This document shows, piece by piece, positions 54,264 to 63,076 of a DNA stretch of 64,000 nucleotides. Position 1 is the stretch's first letter, and every line of letters begins with the position of its first letter. The translations under genes were made by a program, and so were the position numbers. The DNA is from Hyphomicrobiales bacterium (GTDB lineage: Bacteria; Pseudomonadota; Alphaproteobacteria; Rhizobiales; HXMU1428-3): contig JAJFHX010000043.1 of assembly GCA_021775425.1 (NCBI GenBank), positions 1-64,000 of the forward strand, written 5' to 3'. The notes beneath the pieces were generated by a model. The model was not told the DNA's origin and made no database searches. It was given only the letters and a program-made list of their open reading frames with translations.

Positions 54264-54667
54264 TCATCACCTTAGATGTTTTTAATAAACTGCTTTGTTG
54301 ATATTTAGTTATCATGCTAACTACTTATTGTCGAGTTTTTTCTCTTTTCCATTAGCAAAATATCGGACTGCTTAACCAGCAGTTGATTTGAAGTAAGGGA
54401 TGAATTTTCTTTTTTCTAAATTCGAGTGTTTGTTACTTCACTTGAAATTGTATCGTGCCTTTAAAGATCTCACGGATGGGTGATCCATTCTCACACTCGA
54501 GTGAAAACCGTTCACGAATTATCATCAATATGAAGCTGATTTTCAAACCCGTTCACCGGTGCGTGAGGGGCTCTTTTCTTCGCTTCGATTGAGGCGCATG
54601 TTTTCTCCAACGGCGACACAACAACATTATTTCGTGTTCGCTTCACATTTAAATTTGGAGAAAATTA
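54264..54667. other. Divergent intergenic region upstream of the MarR operon and a small secreted peptide
   Basis: About 404 bases containing the candidate MarR operator at 54306-54323. The rest is AT-rich with no gene. A plus-strand frame near 54559-54741 is out of register with the accepted small gene and is not supported. Confidence 0.45.
54306..54323. promoter_or_regulatory. Candidate MarR operator
   Basis: TAGTTA, a six-base spacer and TAACTA form an inverted repeat of the kind bound by MarR dimers, 43 bases before the MarR start codon. Confidence 0.45.
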
Positions 54668-54850
54668 ATGAAAAATATTCTAGCTATATCTGTTCTTTTA
54701 TTCACACTTGTTGGCGGAGCTTTTGGCGCGCAGGCAAATGAAACCGTTCAATCCGGTTCAGTCTCAGCTGAGAAAGTAAACCCTTTTGGCATTATGTACC
54801 CCGGCACCCACAACAACACCTTTGGGATTGAATATCCTGATATGCCGTAG
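54668..54850 (+). CDS. Small secreted peptide with repeated F-G-I-x-Y-P motif
   Basis: A 60-residue product. A signal peptide (about 1-23, ending A-Q-A) is followed by a mature part of about 37 residues that contains F-G-I-M-Y-P and F-G-I-E-Y-P, each followed by a Gly or Asp and separated by a His/Asn stretch. TGGAG lies seven bases before the ATG. I recognise no family. The conserved gene start and repeated motif suggest a real peptide, possibly a surface or signalling peptide. Confidence 0.65.
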   Translation: MKNILAISVLLFTLVGGAFGAQANETVQSGSVSAEKVNPFGIMYPGTHNNTFGIEYPDMP

Positions 54851-54851
54851 T

Positions 54852-55113
54852 TTTCTCTCACGGCTATTTCATGAGCGGAGCTTATGGGCCTCCGAGGGGG
54901 CGGCGCTTGCGGCCGGGTGGCTGTGCCGCCATTCGCGTTCCACCCTCTCAAGGGTGGAACTTATTCTTCAGTATGTGAGTGTGGGTTGTCAGATACATAT
55001 GACGCCCCTTCAGTTGCCCACCAGCAACCGGGCTTTTATGATGTCCCTTCAGTTGCCCACCAGCAACCGGGCTTTTTTGATGCCCCTTCGGTTGCCCACC
55101 AAGCAACCGGGGC
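54852..55113 (+). repeat. GC-rich element followed by three palindromic hairpins
   Basis: A GC-rich element (CTCTCACGGC box at 54855, terminal CCACCCT/AGGGTGG hairpin) covers 54852-54964. Three hairpins of the other family follow at about 55004-55033, 55044-55072 and 55082-55113. The last has GCCCC/GGGGC outer arms. A TGATACGACGG tail follows, as in other copies. There is no gene in the 54851-55224 gap. Confidence 0.85.
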
Positions 55114-55140
55114 TGATACGACGGCGCGGGGTTGAAAAAC

Positions 55141-55187
55141 AAAAAAATCCCAATCTATCTGTTCGATAGATTGGGATTTTTTTTGTT
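55141..55187. terminator. Bidirectional terminator downstream of the ATP synthase Fo genes
   Basis: AAAATCCCAATCTATC (ending 55159) pairs with GATAGATTGGGATTTT (55165-55180), with a five-base loop and A- and T-runs on both sides. It ends the minus-strand atp transcript. Confidence 0.92.
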
Positions 55188-55224
55188 TATTTCAAACTGG
55201 CCGTTTTGCGGCCACATAAACTCT

Positions 55225-55716
55225 TTAGTTCATGCGTTGTTTTAGCTCCGCGATGGATTTATTGATCAGTTCGTCGCCTTTGCTGCCGGTTGTCTGGCCG
55301 GTTAGTAATGTTTCAGAAGCTTTGATCGCGGCTTCAATGGCGGCTGATCTTACTTCGTCAACCGCTTTGGCTTCAGCCTGTGCGATTTTCAGATCAGCAG
55401 CTTTTGAGCGGCGCTCTAAGGTTTCTTCCAGCTTGGCTCTTGTTTCTTTGGCAAAGCTTTCAGCTTCTTTTTTCGCCTGAGCTACGATTGTATCCGCTTC
55501 CTGTTCAGCTTCTCTGGCTTTTCTCTGATAGTCAGCGAGGATGTGCTGAGCTTCTTCACGCAGTTTTCTGGCTTCGTCCAGTTCTGATTGAATGTCAGCT
55601 GAGCGTTTGTCCAACGCATCGGTGATCATGCCGGGGACTTTTTTCCAGAATAGAATTCCGAGAAAGATGCATAAAAATACGGTGACCCATGTTCCCGGAT
55701 TTCCAAAATCAATCAT
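55225..55716 (-). CDS. atpF: ATP synthase Fo subunit b
   Basis: Peripheral stalk subunit that anchors F1 to the membrane. An N-terminal membrane helix (about 10-27) is followed by a long charged helix rich in Glu, Lys and Ala, typical of b subunits. At 163 residues it is the b member of the b/b' pair of alphaproteobacteria and photosynthetic lineages. It follows b' after 31 bases. Confidence 0.96.
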   Translation of the reverse strand: MIDFGNPGTWVTVFLCIFLGILFWKKVPGMITDALDKRSADIQSELDEARKLREEAQHILADYQRKAREAEQEADTIVAQAKKEAESFAKETRAKLEETLERRSKAADLKIAQAEAKAVDEVRSAAIEAAIKASETLLTGQTTGSKGDELINKSIAELKQRMN

Positions 55717-55747
55717 GGCTTTCGGCCTTTCTTAAAGGTAATAAACT

Positions 55748-56278
55748 TTAGCTTTTCAGAGCTGTTTCAACTTCACTGGCTTCTGGCTTCTGGCCAAGCA
55801 GCTTTTCAATGATGGTTGTGGTTGTTTCAGCTGCAATCTTGTTCACGTCAGCAAGGGCGGTTTCTTTCGCCTTGCGGATGTTGGCTTCAGCCTCTTCAGC
55901 TTTTTTGGCGCTTTTTGCGTCCATCTCTGCATTTTCAGCGTTGATGGTTTCGTTTAGTTTCTGGCGGGTTTCATCTGCGATGACGTTCGCTTTCTGACGC
56001 GCGCTGGCAAGAGCCTCTTCATAAGTGGTGATGGCTTTGTCTGTTTCTTCTTTAAGACGGCTTGCCTCATCCATATCACGCTGGATACGGTCCTGGCGTT
56101 GTTCCAGAACTTCACCTATGCGCGGGATGGCGATACGTGAAAGAACCAAATAAAGAATTGAGAAACAAATGACCAACCATACTAATTGCGGGGCAAATGT
56201 GCTTGGGTCAAAGGGAGGGAACGCTTTGGCGTGATCTCCGCTTGGGACTTGTGTTTCAGTATTTGTTTGTTCTGCCAC
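55748..56278 (-). CDS. ATP synthase Fo subunit b'
   Basis: Second, non-identical b-type stalk subunit (atpF', sometimes atpG). It begins with a Pro/Phe-rich segment F-P-P-F-D-P-S-T-F-A-P-Q-L-V-W-L, one membrane helix (about 32-50) and a long coiled coil. The P-P-F-D-P-S-T-F motif is typical of alphaproteobacterial b' subunits. It lies between atpE and atpF. Confidence 0.95.
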   Translation of the reverse strand: MAEQTNTETQVPSGDHAKAFPPFDPSTFAPQLVWLVICFSILYLVLSRIAIPRIGEVLEQRQDRIQRDMDEASRLKEETDKAITTYEEALASARQKANVIADETRQKLNETINAENAEMDAKSAKKAEEAEANIRKAKETALADVNKIAAETTTTIIEKLLGQKPEASEVETALKS

Positions 56279-56426
56279 TTTACTATCTCTTTGTGTATCT
56301 GGTTTTCGTTCAGTCGAACCTTAACGACTTTGCATTCCTTCAAATGGTCAGACAGACCAAAGAGACAGAGGACTGGAAATTCAGCCTCTATCTCTTTTGT
56401 TGTCTACATTCATGCTAAACGCTGAA

Positions 56427-56654
56427 TTATACAGCGTAAAGAAGGATCAAAGCGATAAGAAGCGAGAAAATACCAAGTGATTCAGTAAACGCCACACCAA
56501 TCAACAGGTTGGTGAACTGACCAGGGGCTGCTGAAGGATTACGCAGAGCACCTGCCACATAGTTTCCGAACAAAATACCAAGACCAACGCCAGCGCCGCC
56601 CATACCAATACAAGCGATACCTGCACCGATCAATTTTGCTGCTTCTGCTTCCAT
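56427..56654 (-). CDS. atpE: ATP synthase Fo subunit c
   Basis: Proteolipid that forms the rotating ring. Two membrane helices enclose a polar R-N-P loop. The proton-binding Glu58 lies in A-F-T-E-S-L-G-I-F. The 75-residue length and the G-x-G-x-G-x-G-like packing motif in helix 1 are standard. About 148 bases separate it from atpF'. Confidence 0.97.
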   Translation of the reverse strand: MEAEAAKLIGAGIACIGMGGAGVGLGILFGNYVAGALRNPSAAPGQFTNLLIGVAFTESLGIFSLLIALILLYAV

Positions 56655-56797
56655 TTTGAAAACTCCTTTAAAATTTTGTATTTGTTTAACTGGTTAAAAT
56701 AACTGTTTCAGATTTGTTTTACATTCAGAGTATTTTGAAAATTTCAAAACTCTCTATGTCTTTGTTTCAGCGTGTCTTTAACTTCTGGTGACATGCC

Positions 56798-57562
56798 CTA
56801 GTGAGATGGATGCATCGCATCATTTAAATAAATGCAAGTGAGCGTTGCGAAAATAAAGGCCTGTAGAAACGCGACCAGAAATTCCATTGCTGTGAGGGCT
56901 ACACCCAACAGCAAAGGACCGACCGATAAGGCGCTTAACACACCGCCTGCACCAGCCAGGCTGATGATAAAGCCTGCGAAAACTTTTAATGTGATGTGAC
57001 CGGCCAACATATTAGCGAACAGACGAATGGAAAGACTTACCGGACGGGCCAGGAATGAAATGACTTCAATCGGCACCAGAATGAATAGCATCGGCAGTGG
57101 TACGCCGCTTGGTACGAATAATTTAAGGAAACCAAGGCCGTTTTTATAAAAGCCATAGCCAACAACAATGGTCATCACCAGCATGGCAAGCGCTGCAGTT
57201 ACGACAACGTGGCTGGTCACGGTGAATGAACCCGGTAGCAGGCCAAGGAAATTACAGGCCAGGATAAACATGAATAATGAGAATACGAGGGGGAAGAATT
57301 TCATCCCCTCAGCGCCAAGGATGTTTCTTAAAAGGTTTGAGACTAATTCATAAAACAGCTCTGCGACAGATTGCCAGCGGCCCGGCACCAGTGCACGGCC
57401 CCGCATGCTGAGAATGAGAAAGCCTGAAATCAGCACGACGGCGATCACCATGAAGAGTGAGGAGTTTGTAAATGAAACATCTACACCCATGATTTCCATA
57501 GGGAAAATCTTGCTAATCTCAAACTGATGAATAGGATCTAAATTACCACTATCTCCGGCCAA
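56798..57562 (-). CDS. atpB: ATP synthase Fo subunit a
   Basis: Stator channel subunit. The essential Arg is in [15 protein letters not shown], and the C-terminal [13 protein letters not shown] helix is intact. Its 254 residues are standard for the group. It lies between atpI and atpE. Confidence 0.97.
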   Translation of the reverse strand: MAGDSGNLDPIHQFEISKIFPMEIMGVDVSFTNSSLFMVIAVVLISGFLILSMRGRALVPGRWQSVAELFYELVSNLLRNILGAEGMKFFPLVFSLFMFILACNFLGLLPGSFTVTSHVVVTAALAMLVMTIVVGYGFYKNGLGFLKLFVPSGVPLPMLFILVPIEVISFLARPVSLSIRLFANMLAGHITLKVFAGFIISLAGAGGVLSALSVGPLLLGVALTAMEFLVAFLQAFIFATLTCIYLNDAMHPSH

Positions 57563-57659
57563 AGCCTCTCTCCCTTAAAGTCAAAATATTTCAGTCATTG
57601 TCACGCTTTATCAGTGTGTCACGCTCAATATTTATGTCACGTTTGAGATCAGTATTCTG

Positions 57660-58061
57660 TTAGCTTTTACCCTGCTGGTTGTTTTTATCCATCTGTTTGC
57701 TTGTGCGGATGATCCCTAAAGTTCCGGCCGCAAAGCCTAATAAGATAAAGATAAAAAGCATAAATGGCGTGGTTCCCAACCACTTATCCAATTGCCAGCC
57801 GGCGGCTCCACCGATTAATACTGATACTACAAATTCACTTCCCATTCGCATGGCAATGGCCATTCCATTGCCAGCTTTATTCCCCTCAGCATCAGCCTCT
57901 GGTGAATGTCCTGATTTTTTAACACCCTTTACAGCATTAAACTTCGCCGCATCCATTTTATGCCCAAGTTCATCAAGTCTCTTTTTAATCTTGTCCCGCT
58001 CTTGCTGGTTCAAAGAAGAGTGATCTGATTTACCTGGTTCTGATGGATCCGTCATGTTCAA
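57660..58061 (-). CDS. atpI: ATP synthase protein I
   Basis: Small membrane protein encoded at the head of the Fo operon and thought to aid c-ring assembly. A charged N-terminus of about 70 residues precedes two membrane helices (about 74-92 and 100-117). The 133 residues include G-G-A-A-G-W-Q-L-D-K-W-L-G-T-T-P, a family hallmark. It is the first gene of the operon. Confidence 0.92.
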   Translation of the reverse strand: MNMTDPSEPGKSDHSSLNQQERDKIKKRLDELGHKMDAAKFNAVKGVKKSGHSPEADAEGNKAGNGMAIAMRMGSEFVVSVLIGGAAGWQLDKWLGTTPFMLFIFILLGFAAGTLGIIRTSKQMDKNNQQGKS

Positions 58062-58373
58062 TCCTAACGGGCGATCACACCCTTTTCAGGGGCTCTCAAC
58101 CAGGGCGGACCATAGTCTTGACAATTTGTTCTGTCAAGCGCCGCTGCAGGGTTTTGACTCATTAAAAGGCAAAATAATACGCATCCTGCAATTTTAATAA
58201 GCCGATCAATTCCAATTCTTTATAGTTGAAGCAAAGATCGCCCGGTGAATGACGTGTTTCCGGCTTCTTTTGCGCCGTTAAATTGTAATTTTACGGCAAA
58301 ATTATCCGAACAATGCCGCCCTATGGGATATTCAAACACTGAACTTCGCGTCAAATTACCGCATTCAGGTGAA
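58062..58373. other. Intergenic region upstream of the atp operon
   Basis: About 312 bases between the bolA stop and the atpI start, both on the minus strand. The atp promoter should lie here. I see no distinctive box or hairpin. Confidence 0.4.
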
Positions 58374-58634
58374 TTAAGGTGCTTTTGCCTCGATGGCGAG
58401 GGCGTGAATTTTATCTTTTAGTTCTTCGCTTAACAGCCTGTTGATCATCTGATGGATTTGAAGACGGCTTTTGCCGACAAATTCTTTGGAGACGATTTTC
58501 ACCCTGAAATGGCTTTCACCAGTGCCAGGGGAGCCGCTATGGCCACTATGGTGATGGCTTTCGTTGATCACTTCAAGACTTTCGGGGGCGAGCCCGCTGG
58601 TTAATTTTTGTTCGATAATGCTGACCATTGTCAT
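58374..58634 (-). CDS. bolA: BolA-family protein
   Basis: BolA proteins partner monothiol glutaredoxins in iron-sulfur handling and regulation. The 86 residues contain the conserved F-V-G-K-S-R-L-Q-I-H-Q-M-I segment and the central His-rich loop S-H-H-H-S-G-H-S-G, with the conserved metal-ligand His in this loop. It lies divergent from the J-domain gene, a frequent alphaproteobacterial arrangement. Confidence 0.95.
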   Translation of the reverse strand: MTMVSIIEQKLTSGLAPESLEVINESHHHSGHSGSPGTGESHFRVKIVSKEFVGKSRLQIHQMINRLLSEELKDKIHALAIEAKAP

Positions 58635-58984
58635 TTTAGAAACTGTCCTTTGATATTTGCCTGATCTACCGTTTTACGCCGGGAGAAATATAAGCTATAG
58701 TGCGACGCCCTTTCGTGGTGAGAAATCATTTACAACGGTGGGGTGAAATAATAATTCAGTTACCAGGTTTATTGCCATTTTTCCTGAACTTCCGATGAAG
58801 TTCGCTCATTTGAAATTAAATAAATTATTTGAGAACGTGAATGCTTCATTTGCTCTCGTGATTTTCTCTTTTGTTTCATGTTGAGAACGAAATCTCTATA
58901 TATAGGGCGATGGCAGAGTTCTATTGGTAACAATTTTGATTATCATTTCAGTATAGAAATTTGGCCAGCAAAGAAACAGGTTTT
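58635..58984. other. Divergent intergenic region between bolA and the J-domain gene
   Basis: About 350 AT-rich bases with promoters presumed for both genes. Two near-identical TGAGAACG sequences lie near 58829 and 58881. No other structure is evident. Confidence 0.4.
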
Positions 58985-59569
58985 ATGAAACTCACTTCTA
59001 AATATTTTGATTCAATCCGGGTGAAACCAGAGGATGACCGCAGCCAGCAAAACGAAGGCGCTGTTTGTAACTGGAGAAGCTGTGAAAGACCAGGCAAATT
59101 CCCGGCGCCAAAGGGGCGAGATAAAGAAGGGGAGTATTATCTTTTCTGCCAGCACCATGTTCGTGAATATAACAAGAAATATAATTATTTTGTCGGTATG
59201 GATGCAGATGACATTGTTGATTATCAGAAGGAAGCCTCAACCGGGCACCGGCCAACCTGGTCATTTAAAGATAAGGACAAGGCGTCAAGTGGTAAGGTTT
59301 CGATTGATGACCCTTTAAACTTTATTGATGACGACACTGACCAGCCACAGAAAAATGCTGCAGGCAGGCGGTTACGGAATCTGGAGAGAAAGTCATTAGA
59401 TGAGCTTGGTTTGCCTGCAAGTGCGTCAAAAGATGACATCAAAATGCGCTATAAAGAGCTTGTCAAACGGCATCATCCCGATTTGAATGGGGGTGATCGT
59501 ACTTCAGAGGACAAGCTGAGAGAAGTGATCACTGCTTATAATTACCTCAAGAAGGTCGGCATGGTTTAA
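58985..59569 (+). CDS. J-domain protein with N-terminal Cys/His region
   Basis: A 194-residue co-chaperone-like protein typical of alphaproteobacteria, usually beside bolA and cobS. The N-terminal part begins M-K-L-T-S-K-Y-F-D-S-I-R-V-K and has C-N-W-R-S-C and C-Q-H-H pairs that may bind zinc. The C-terminal J domain has L-G-L-P-A-S-A-S and H-H-P-D, with the HPD triad intact. It probably recruits DnaK to a specific client. The ATG at 58985 has AGG upstream; an in-frame TTG at 58961 is less likely. Confidence 0.9.
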   Translation: MKLTSKYFDSIRVKPEDDRSQQNEGAVCNWRSCERPGKFPAPKGRDKEGEYYLFCQHHVREYNKKYNYFVGMDADDIVDYQKEASTGHRPTWSFKDKDKASSGKVSIDDPLNFIDDDTDQPQKNAAGRRLRNLERKSLDELGLPASASKDDIKMRYKELVKRHHPDLNGGDRTSEDKLREVITAYNYLKKVGMV

Positions 59570-59828
59570 GCAGACCACTTTGCAGAAGGCATTCATTTTT
59601 GCCAGTGAGATTTACTTCGGCTCCTCTAATTTATGGTCGGGCCTATTAAGGGTGGCCTATGCCCCACCATCAGGTTTTCTGGTGTTTTGCCTTTTTCTCC
59701 TGGTGTGGCTTTGAATAAAGGCACGGTCGAATGATGTGCCGAGCTTTTGTTAGATTGACAGACTTTAATTACCAATGAGGAAACTCTAAAAAACGAAACT
59801 TATATTGATCGAAATGGACGTTAGTTAA

Positions 59829-60821
59829 ATGACCGCTATGAATATACCTTCAAATGAATTGATGCCTGATACAGAGATTTCAGTTCAGGATACATTTGGA
59901 TTTGAAAGCAATTTAATGATGCCGGCTTTTAGTGAAGCCGAAGAACATGTGCCTGAAATTGATAAAGACTATCTCTTCAACAGAGAAGTGACACTCGCCA
60001 TTCTGGCCGGGTTTAAACATAACCGCCGGGTTATGATTCAGGGATATCACGGGACAGGTAAATCAACCCACATTGAACAGATTGCTGCCCGGTTGAACTG
60101 GCCTTGTGTCAGGGTCAACCTAGATAGCCATGTCAGCCGGATCGACCTTGTTGGTAAAGATGCCATTGTGATTAAAGATGGCAAACAGATTACTGAATTT
60201 AAAGAAGGCATTCTGCCATATGCGCTGCAATCAAACACGGCGCTTGTGTTTGACGAATATGACGCTGGCCGGGCTGATGTGATGTTTGTTATACAGCGGG
60301 TGCTTGAAGTTTCCGGTAAGCTGACACTGCTTGACCAGAGCAAAGTTATTCGCCCGCACCCGGCATTCCGTTTATTTGCCACCACCAACACAATTGGCCT
60401 TGGCGATACTTCAGGCCTCTATCATGGCACGCAGCAGATTAACCAGGGTCAGATGGACCGTTGGTCAATTGTCGCAACTTTGAATTACCTGCCGCATGAC
60501 GATGAAGTGAACATTGTCAGGTCGAAGGTGAAAGATCTTGGGCAGACAGAAGAAGGCGCTGATAAAATCTCTAAAATGGTGCGGGTTGCTGACCTCACTC
60601 GCAGTGCTTTGATCAATGGTGATCTTTCTACTGTGATGAGCCCGCGGACAGTGATCACCTGGGCTGAAAATGCCGAGATTTTTGAAGATGTTGGTGTGGC
60701 TTTTCAACTCAGCTTCCTTAACAAATGTGATGAGCTGGAAAAAGGCCTTGTGGCAGAATTTTACCAACGGTGCTTTGATGAGGATTTGCCGCAATCTACA
60801 GCTAACCTTGCTTTAAGCTAA
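59829..60821 (+). CDS. cobS: Cobaltochelatase subunit CobS (AAA+ ATPase)
   Basis: ATPase of the aerobic cobalt chelatase that inserts cobalt into hydrogenobyrinate a,c-diamide with CobT and CobN. Walker A is G-Y-H-G-T-G-K-S-T (about 72-80), Walker B is A-L-V-F-D-E-Y-D-A (about 138-146), and the MoxR-type sensor motif F-A-T-T-N-T is present. The start lies at 59829 or at a second ATG nine bases upstream of the domain start. cobT follows after 18 bases; cobN is not in the window. The 59570-59828 gap holds no clear gene. Confidence 0.97.
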   Translation: MTAMNIPSNELMPDTEISVQDTFGFESNLMMPAFSEAEEHVPEIDKDYLFNREVTLAILAGFKHNRRVMIQGYHGTGKSTHIEQIAARLNWPCVRVNLDSHVSRIDLVGKDAIVIKDGKQITEFKEGILPYALQSNTALVFDEYDAGRADVMFVIQRVLEVSGKLTLLDQSKVIRPHPAFRLFATTNTIGLGDTSGLYHGTQQINQGQMDRWSIVATLNYLPHDDEVNIVRSKVKDLGQTEEGADKISKMVRVADLTRSALINGDLSTVMSPRTVITWAENAEIFEDVGVAFQLSFLNKCDELEKGLVAEFYQRCFDEDLPQSTANLALS

Positions 60822-60839
60822 GGCGAGGTTTGCATCACT

Positions 60840-62732
60840 ATGCCCCCATCCAACAAATTTAATTCTGAGCAGGCCAGAAAGACGGCCCTTGCCAAGGAAC
60901 GGTTTCGGGAATCCCTCAAAGGAGCTTCCCGGGCCATTGCCGGCAAGCCTGATATGCTGATGTCGTTTGGACAGGACGGCCCGACGCTGATGGGCGACAC
61001 TGCCCTGCTGCCTGAAATGCCTTTAAAGACCACTGCCAAAGATGTGCAGGTTATGCGCGGCATGGCTGACAGCCTTAGCCTGAAGGCGAGCTGCCACAAT
61101 GCTTCACAGCATCACAAAGCCGCCCCGCACGACGCTGAAGCGCGGATGATCTATGACGCACTTGAAGAAGTGCGTTATGAAATGATTGGTGCCAAGCGCA
61201 TGTCTGGTATGGGTGAGAATTTGTGGGCACGGCAACAAACCGAGCTTGAAACCCGCTATACCGAAATTATCATGAGCTCGGACGATGTGCCGCTTTATAA
61301 AGCTGTTAGCCTTCTGGCGCGTGAAACCCTATTGGGTGAGCCGCTAACCGGCAAAGCGGCTGAAGTGGCCGAGCACTGGCGCGGACAGCTTACCGTGAAG
61401 AGACCCAATTTTTTTGCGGGCCTTGAAGATAAGCTTTATGATCAGAAAGCTTATGCTGAAGAGGTGATCAAGATCCTCAAGGCGCTGAATATCGACCCAC
61501 TGACTGACAGTCCTGGCGAGAATGAAACCCAGAGTGAGAATGAAGTTGTTTCCCAGCAGATGGAAGAGAATTCCGAAGATCTGGATGACAGCACAAGCCA
61601 GGATCAGAGCACTGAAGGAGATTCAGAAACGTCTGATGAGGGCGAAGGGGACGAGCAGCAGGACACTGAATTTAACGATCAGTCAATGACTGACGGGGAA
61701 GCGGACCAGCAAACTGACCCAGCGCAACAAAAGGCCGGATTGCCGAATTTTTCCGTTCTCGAAGTGCCTGAGGCATTTGGATATAAGATTTACACGAACC
61801 GGTTTGACGAAGAAGTTGCCGCTGAGGATCTTGCCCAGCCCAATGAGCTTGAGCGCTTGCGCGGGCTGCTTGACCGGCAGCTTGAAACTTTGCACCGGGC
61901 TGTATCGAGGCTGGCGAATAAACTACAGCGCAAACTTCTGGCGCAGCAAAACCGCTCCTGGCATTTTGACCTTGAAGAAGGTGTGCTTGATGCGGCCAGG
62001 CTTTCCCGGGTTGTAACTGACCCGTTATCACCGCTTTCGTTCCGGCAGGAAGCTGACACGGAATTTCGCGACACCGTCGTGACGCTGCTAATAGATAACT
62101 CAGGTTCGATGCGCGGGCGACCGATTATGATCGCGGCGAGTTGTGCTGATATTCTGGCGCGGACGCTTGAGCGCTGCGGTGTTAAAGTTGAGATTCTCGG
62201 CTTTACGACCAAAGCCTGGAAGGGCGGTGAGGCTCGTGGCAACTGGGAAGAAGCGGGCAAGCCCGGCCAACCTGGCCGGCTCAATGATGTGCGCCATATT
62301 ATTTATAAGACGGCAGACAGCCCGTGGCGACGGACACACCTCAATCTGGGTCTGATGATGCGAGAAGGTTTGCTGAAAGAAAATATTGATGGTGAAGCGC
62401 TGACCTGGGCTTATAAACGGTTGTTACACCGGCCGGAGCAACGCCGGATTATGATGGTGATTTCTGATGGCGCGCCGGTTGATGATTCGACCCTTAGTGT
62501 GAACCCGAGTAACTATCTTGAAAAACATTTACGCAATGTGATTGCCGAGATTGAAACCCGTTCTGAAGTTGAACTGATTGCCATTGGTATTGGCCATGAT
62601 GTGACGCGTTATTACAAACGGGCGGTAACCATTACTGATGCTGAGGACCTCGCCGGGGCGATGATTGACAAGCTAACCGAGCTGTTTGATGAAAACCCAA
62701 GAAGCAGCGGACGGCGGGCTGGCAGACGATAA
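60840..62732 (+). CDS. cobT: Cobaltochelatase subunit CobT
   Basis: Partner of CobS in the ATPase ring that remodels CobN. Its 630 residues hold an N-terminal helical domain, an acidic low-complexity stretch (about 225-300, with long Glu/Asp/Ser/Gln runs), and a C-terminal von Willebrand A domain with the metal-site motif D-N-S-G-S-M-R-G (about 419) and S-D-G-A-P-V-D-D. This is the usual layout for the aerobic enzyme. The start (M-P-P-S-N-K) follows cobS on the same strand. Confidence 0.97.
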   Translation: MPPSNKFNSEQARKTALAKERFRESLKGASRAIAGKPDMLMSFGQDGPTLMGDTALLPEMPLKTTAKDVQVMRGMADSLSLKASCHNASQHHKAAPHDAEARMIYDALEEVRYEMIGAKRMSGMGENLWARQQTELETRYTEIIMSSDDVPLYKAVSLLARETLLGEPLTGKAAEVAEHWRGQLTVKRPNFFAGLEDKLYDQKAYAEEVIKILKALNIDPLTDSPGENETQSENEVVSQQMEENSEDLDDSTSQDQSTEGDSETSDEGEGDEQQDTEFNDQSMTDGEADQQTDPAQQKAGLPNFSVLEVPEAFGYKIYTNRFDEEVAAEDLAQPNELERLRGLLDRQLETLHRAVSRLANKLQRKLLAQQNRSWHFDLEEGVLDAARLSRVVTDPLSPLSFRQEADTEFRDTVVTLLIDNSGSMRGRPIMIAASCADILARTLERCGVKVEILGFTTKAWKGGEARGNWEEAGKPGQPGRLNDVRHIIYKTADSPWRRTHLNLGLMMREGLLKENIDGEALTWAYKRLLHRPEQRRIMMVISDGAPVDDSTLSVNPSNYLEKHLRNVIAEIETRSEVELIAIGIGHDVTRYYKRAVTITDAEDLAGAMIDKLTELFDENPRSSGRRAGRR

Positions 62733-63076
62733 ATTACGAAACTCCGGGCCGGATTGGTTTTGCACTGGCTTGAGCGCTAACTTGAGTACTTGCTAGATTA
62801 GTGGCCCGGTTTTTTCTTTCATGATTACAGCTTTTACAATGCATGAACTGCATCACAGTCAGATCTGATCCTGTGGTTTATTTCCAGAACACCCAATGTT
62901 TAAATTTTACAGACCGGTCTGGTTGTTGTTTGGCCATAGTTGTGTGCAAATTTTTTTTAAATTTGAGTTGTCAGCCTGCTGTTGTGATATTGATGTATGG
63001 CACAATGACTTTATGGTCTGCTGGCTTGAAAAGATTTCCGCATAGCTTGACCATGATTAATTCTGGAGCATATTGA
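62733..63076. other. Intergenic region between cobT and the phytase-like gene
   Basis: About 344 bases carrying the possible terminator of cobT and presumably the promoter of the next gene. A 77-codon plus-strand frame (62843-63076) shows no domain and ends where the real gene starts. Confidence 0.45.
62744..62816 (+). terminator. Possible terminator after cobT
   Basis: CCGGGCC (62744-62750) can pair with GGCCCGG (62803-62809), followed by T7. The intervening loop of 52 bases is long, so confidence is moderate. Confidence 0.5.

Noticed and set aside
59570..59828. Cobalamin riboswitch upstream of cobS
   Set aside because: I found no B12-box-like GCCACTG core or other conserved elements in the gap.
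62843..63076. A 77-codon plus-strand gene before the phytase-like gene
   Set aside because: No domain or binding site, and it ends at the leader of a well-supported gene.
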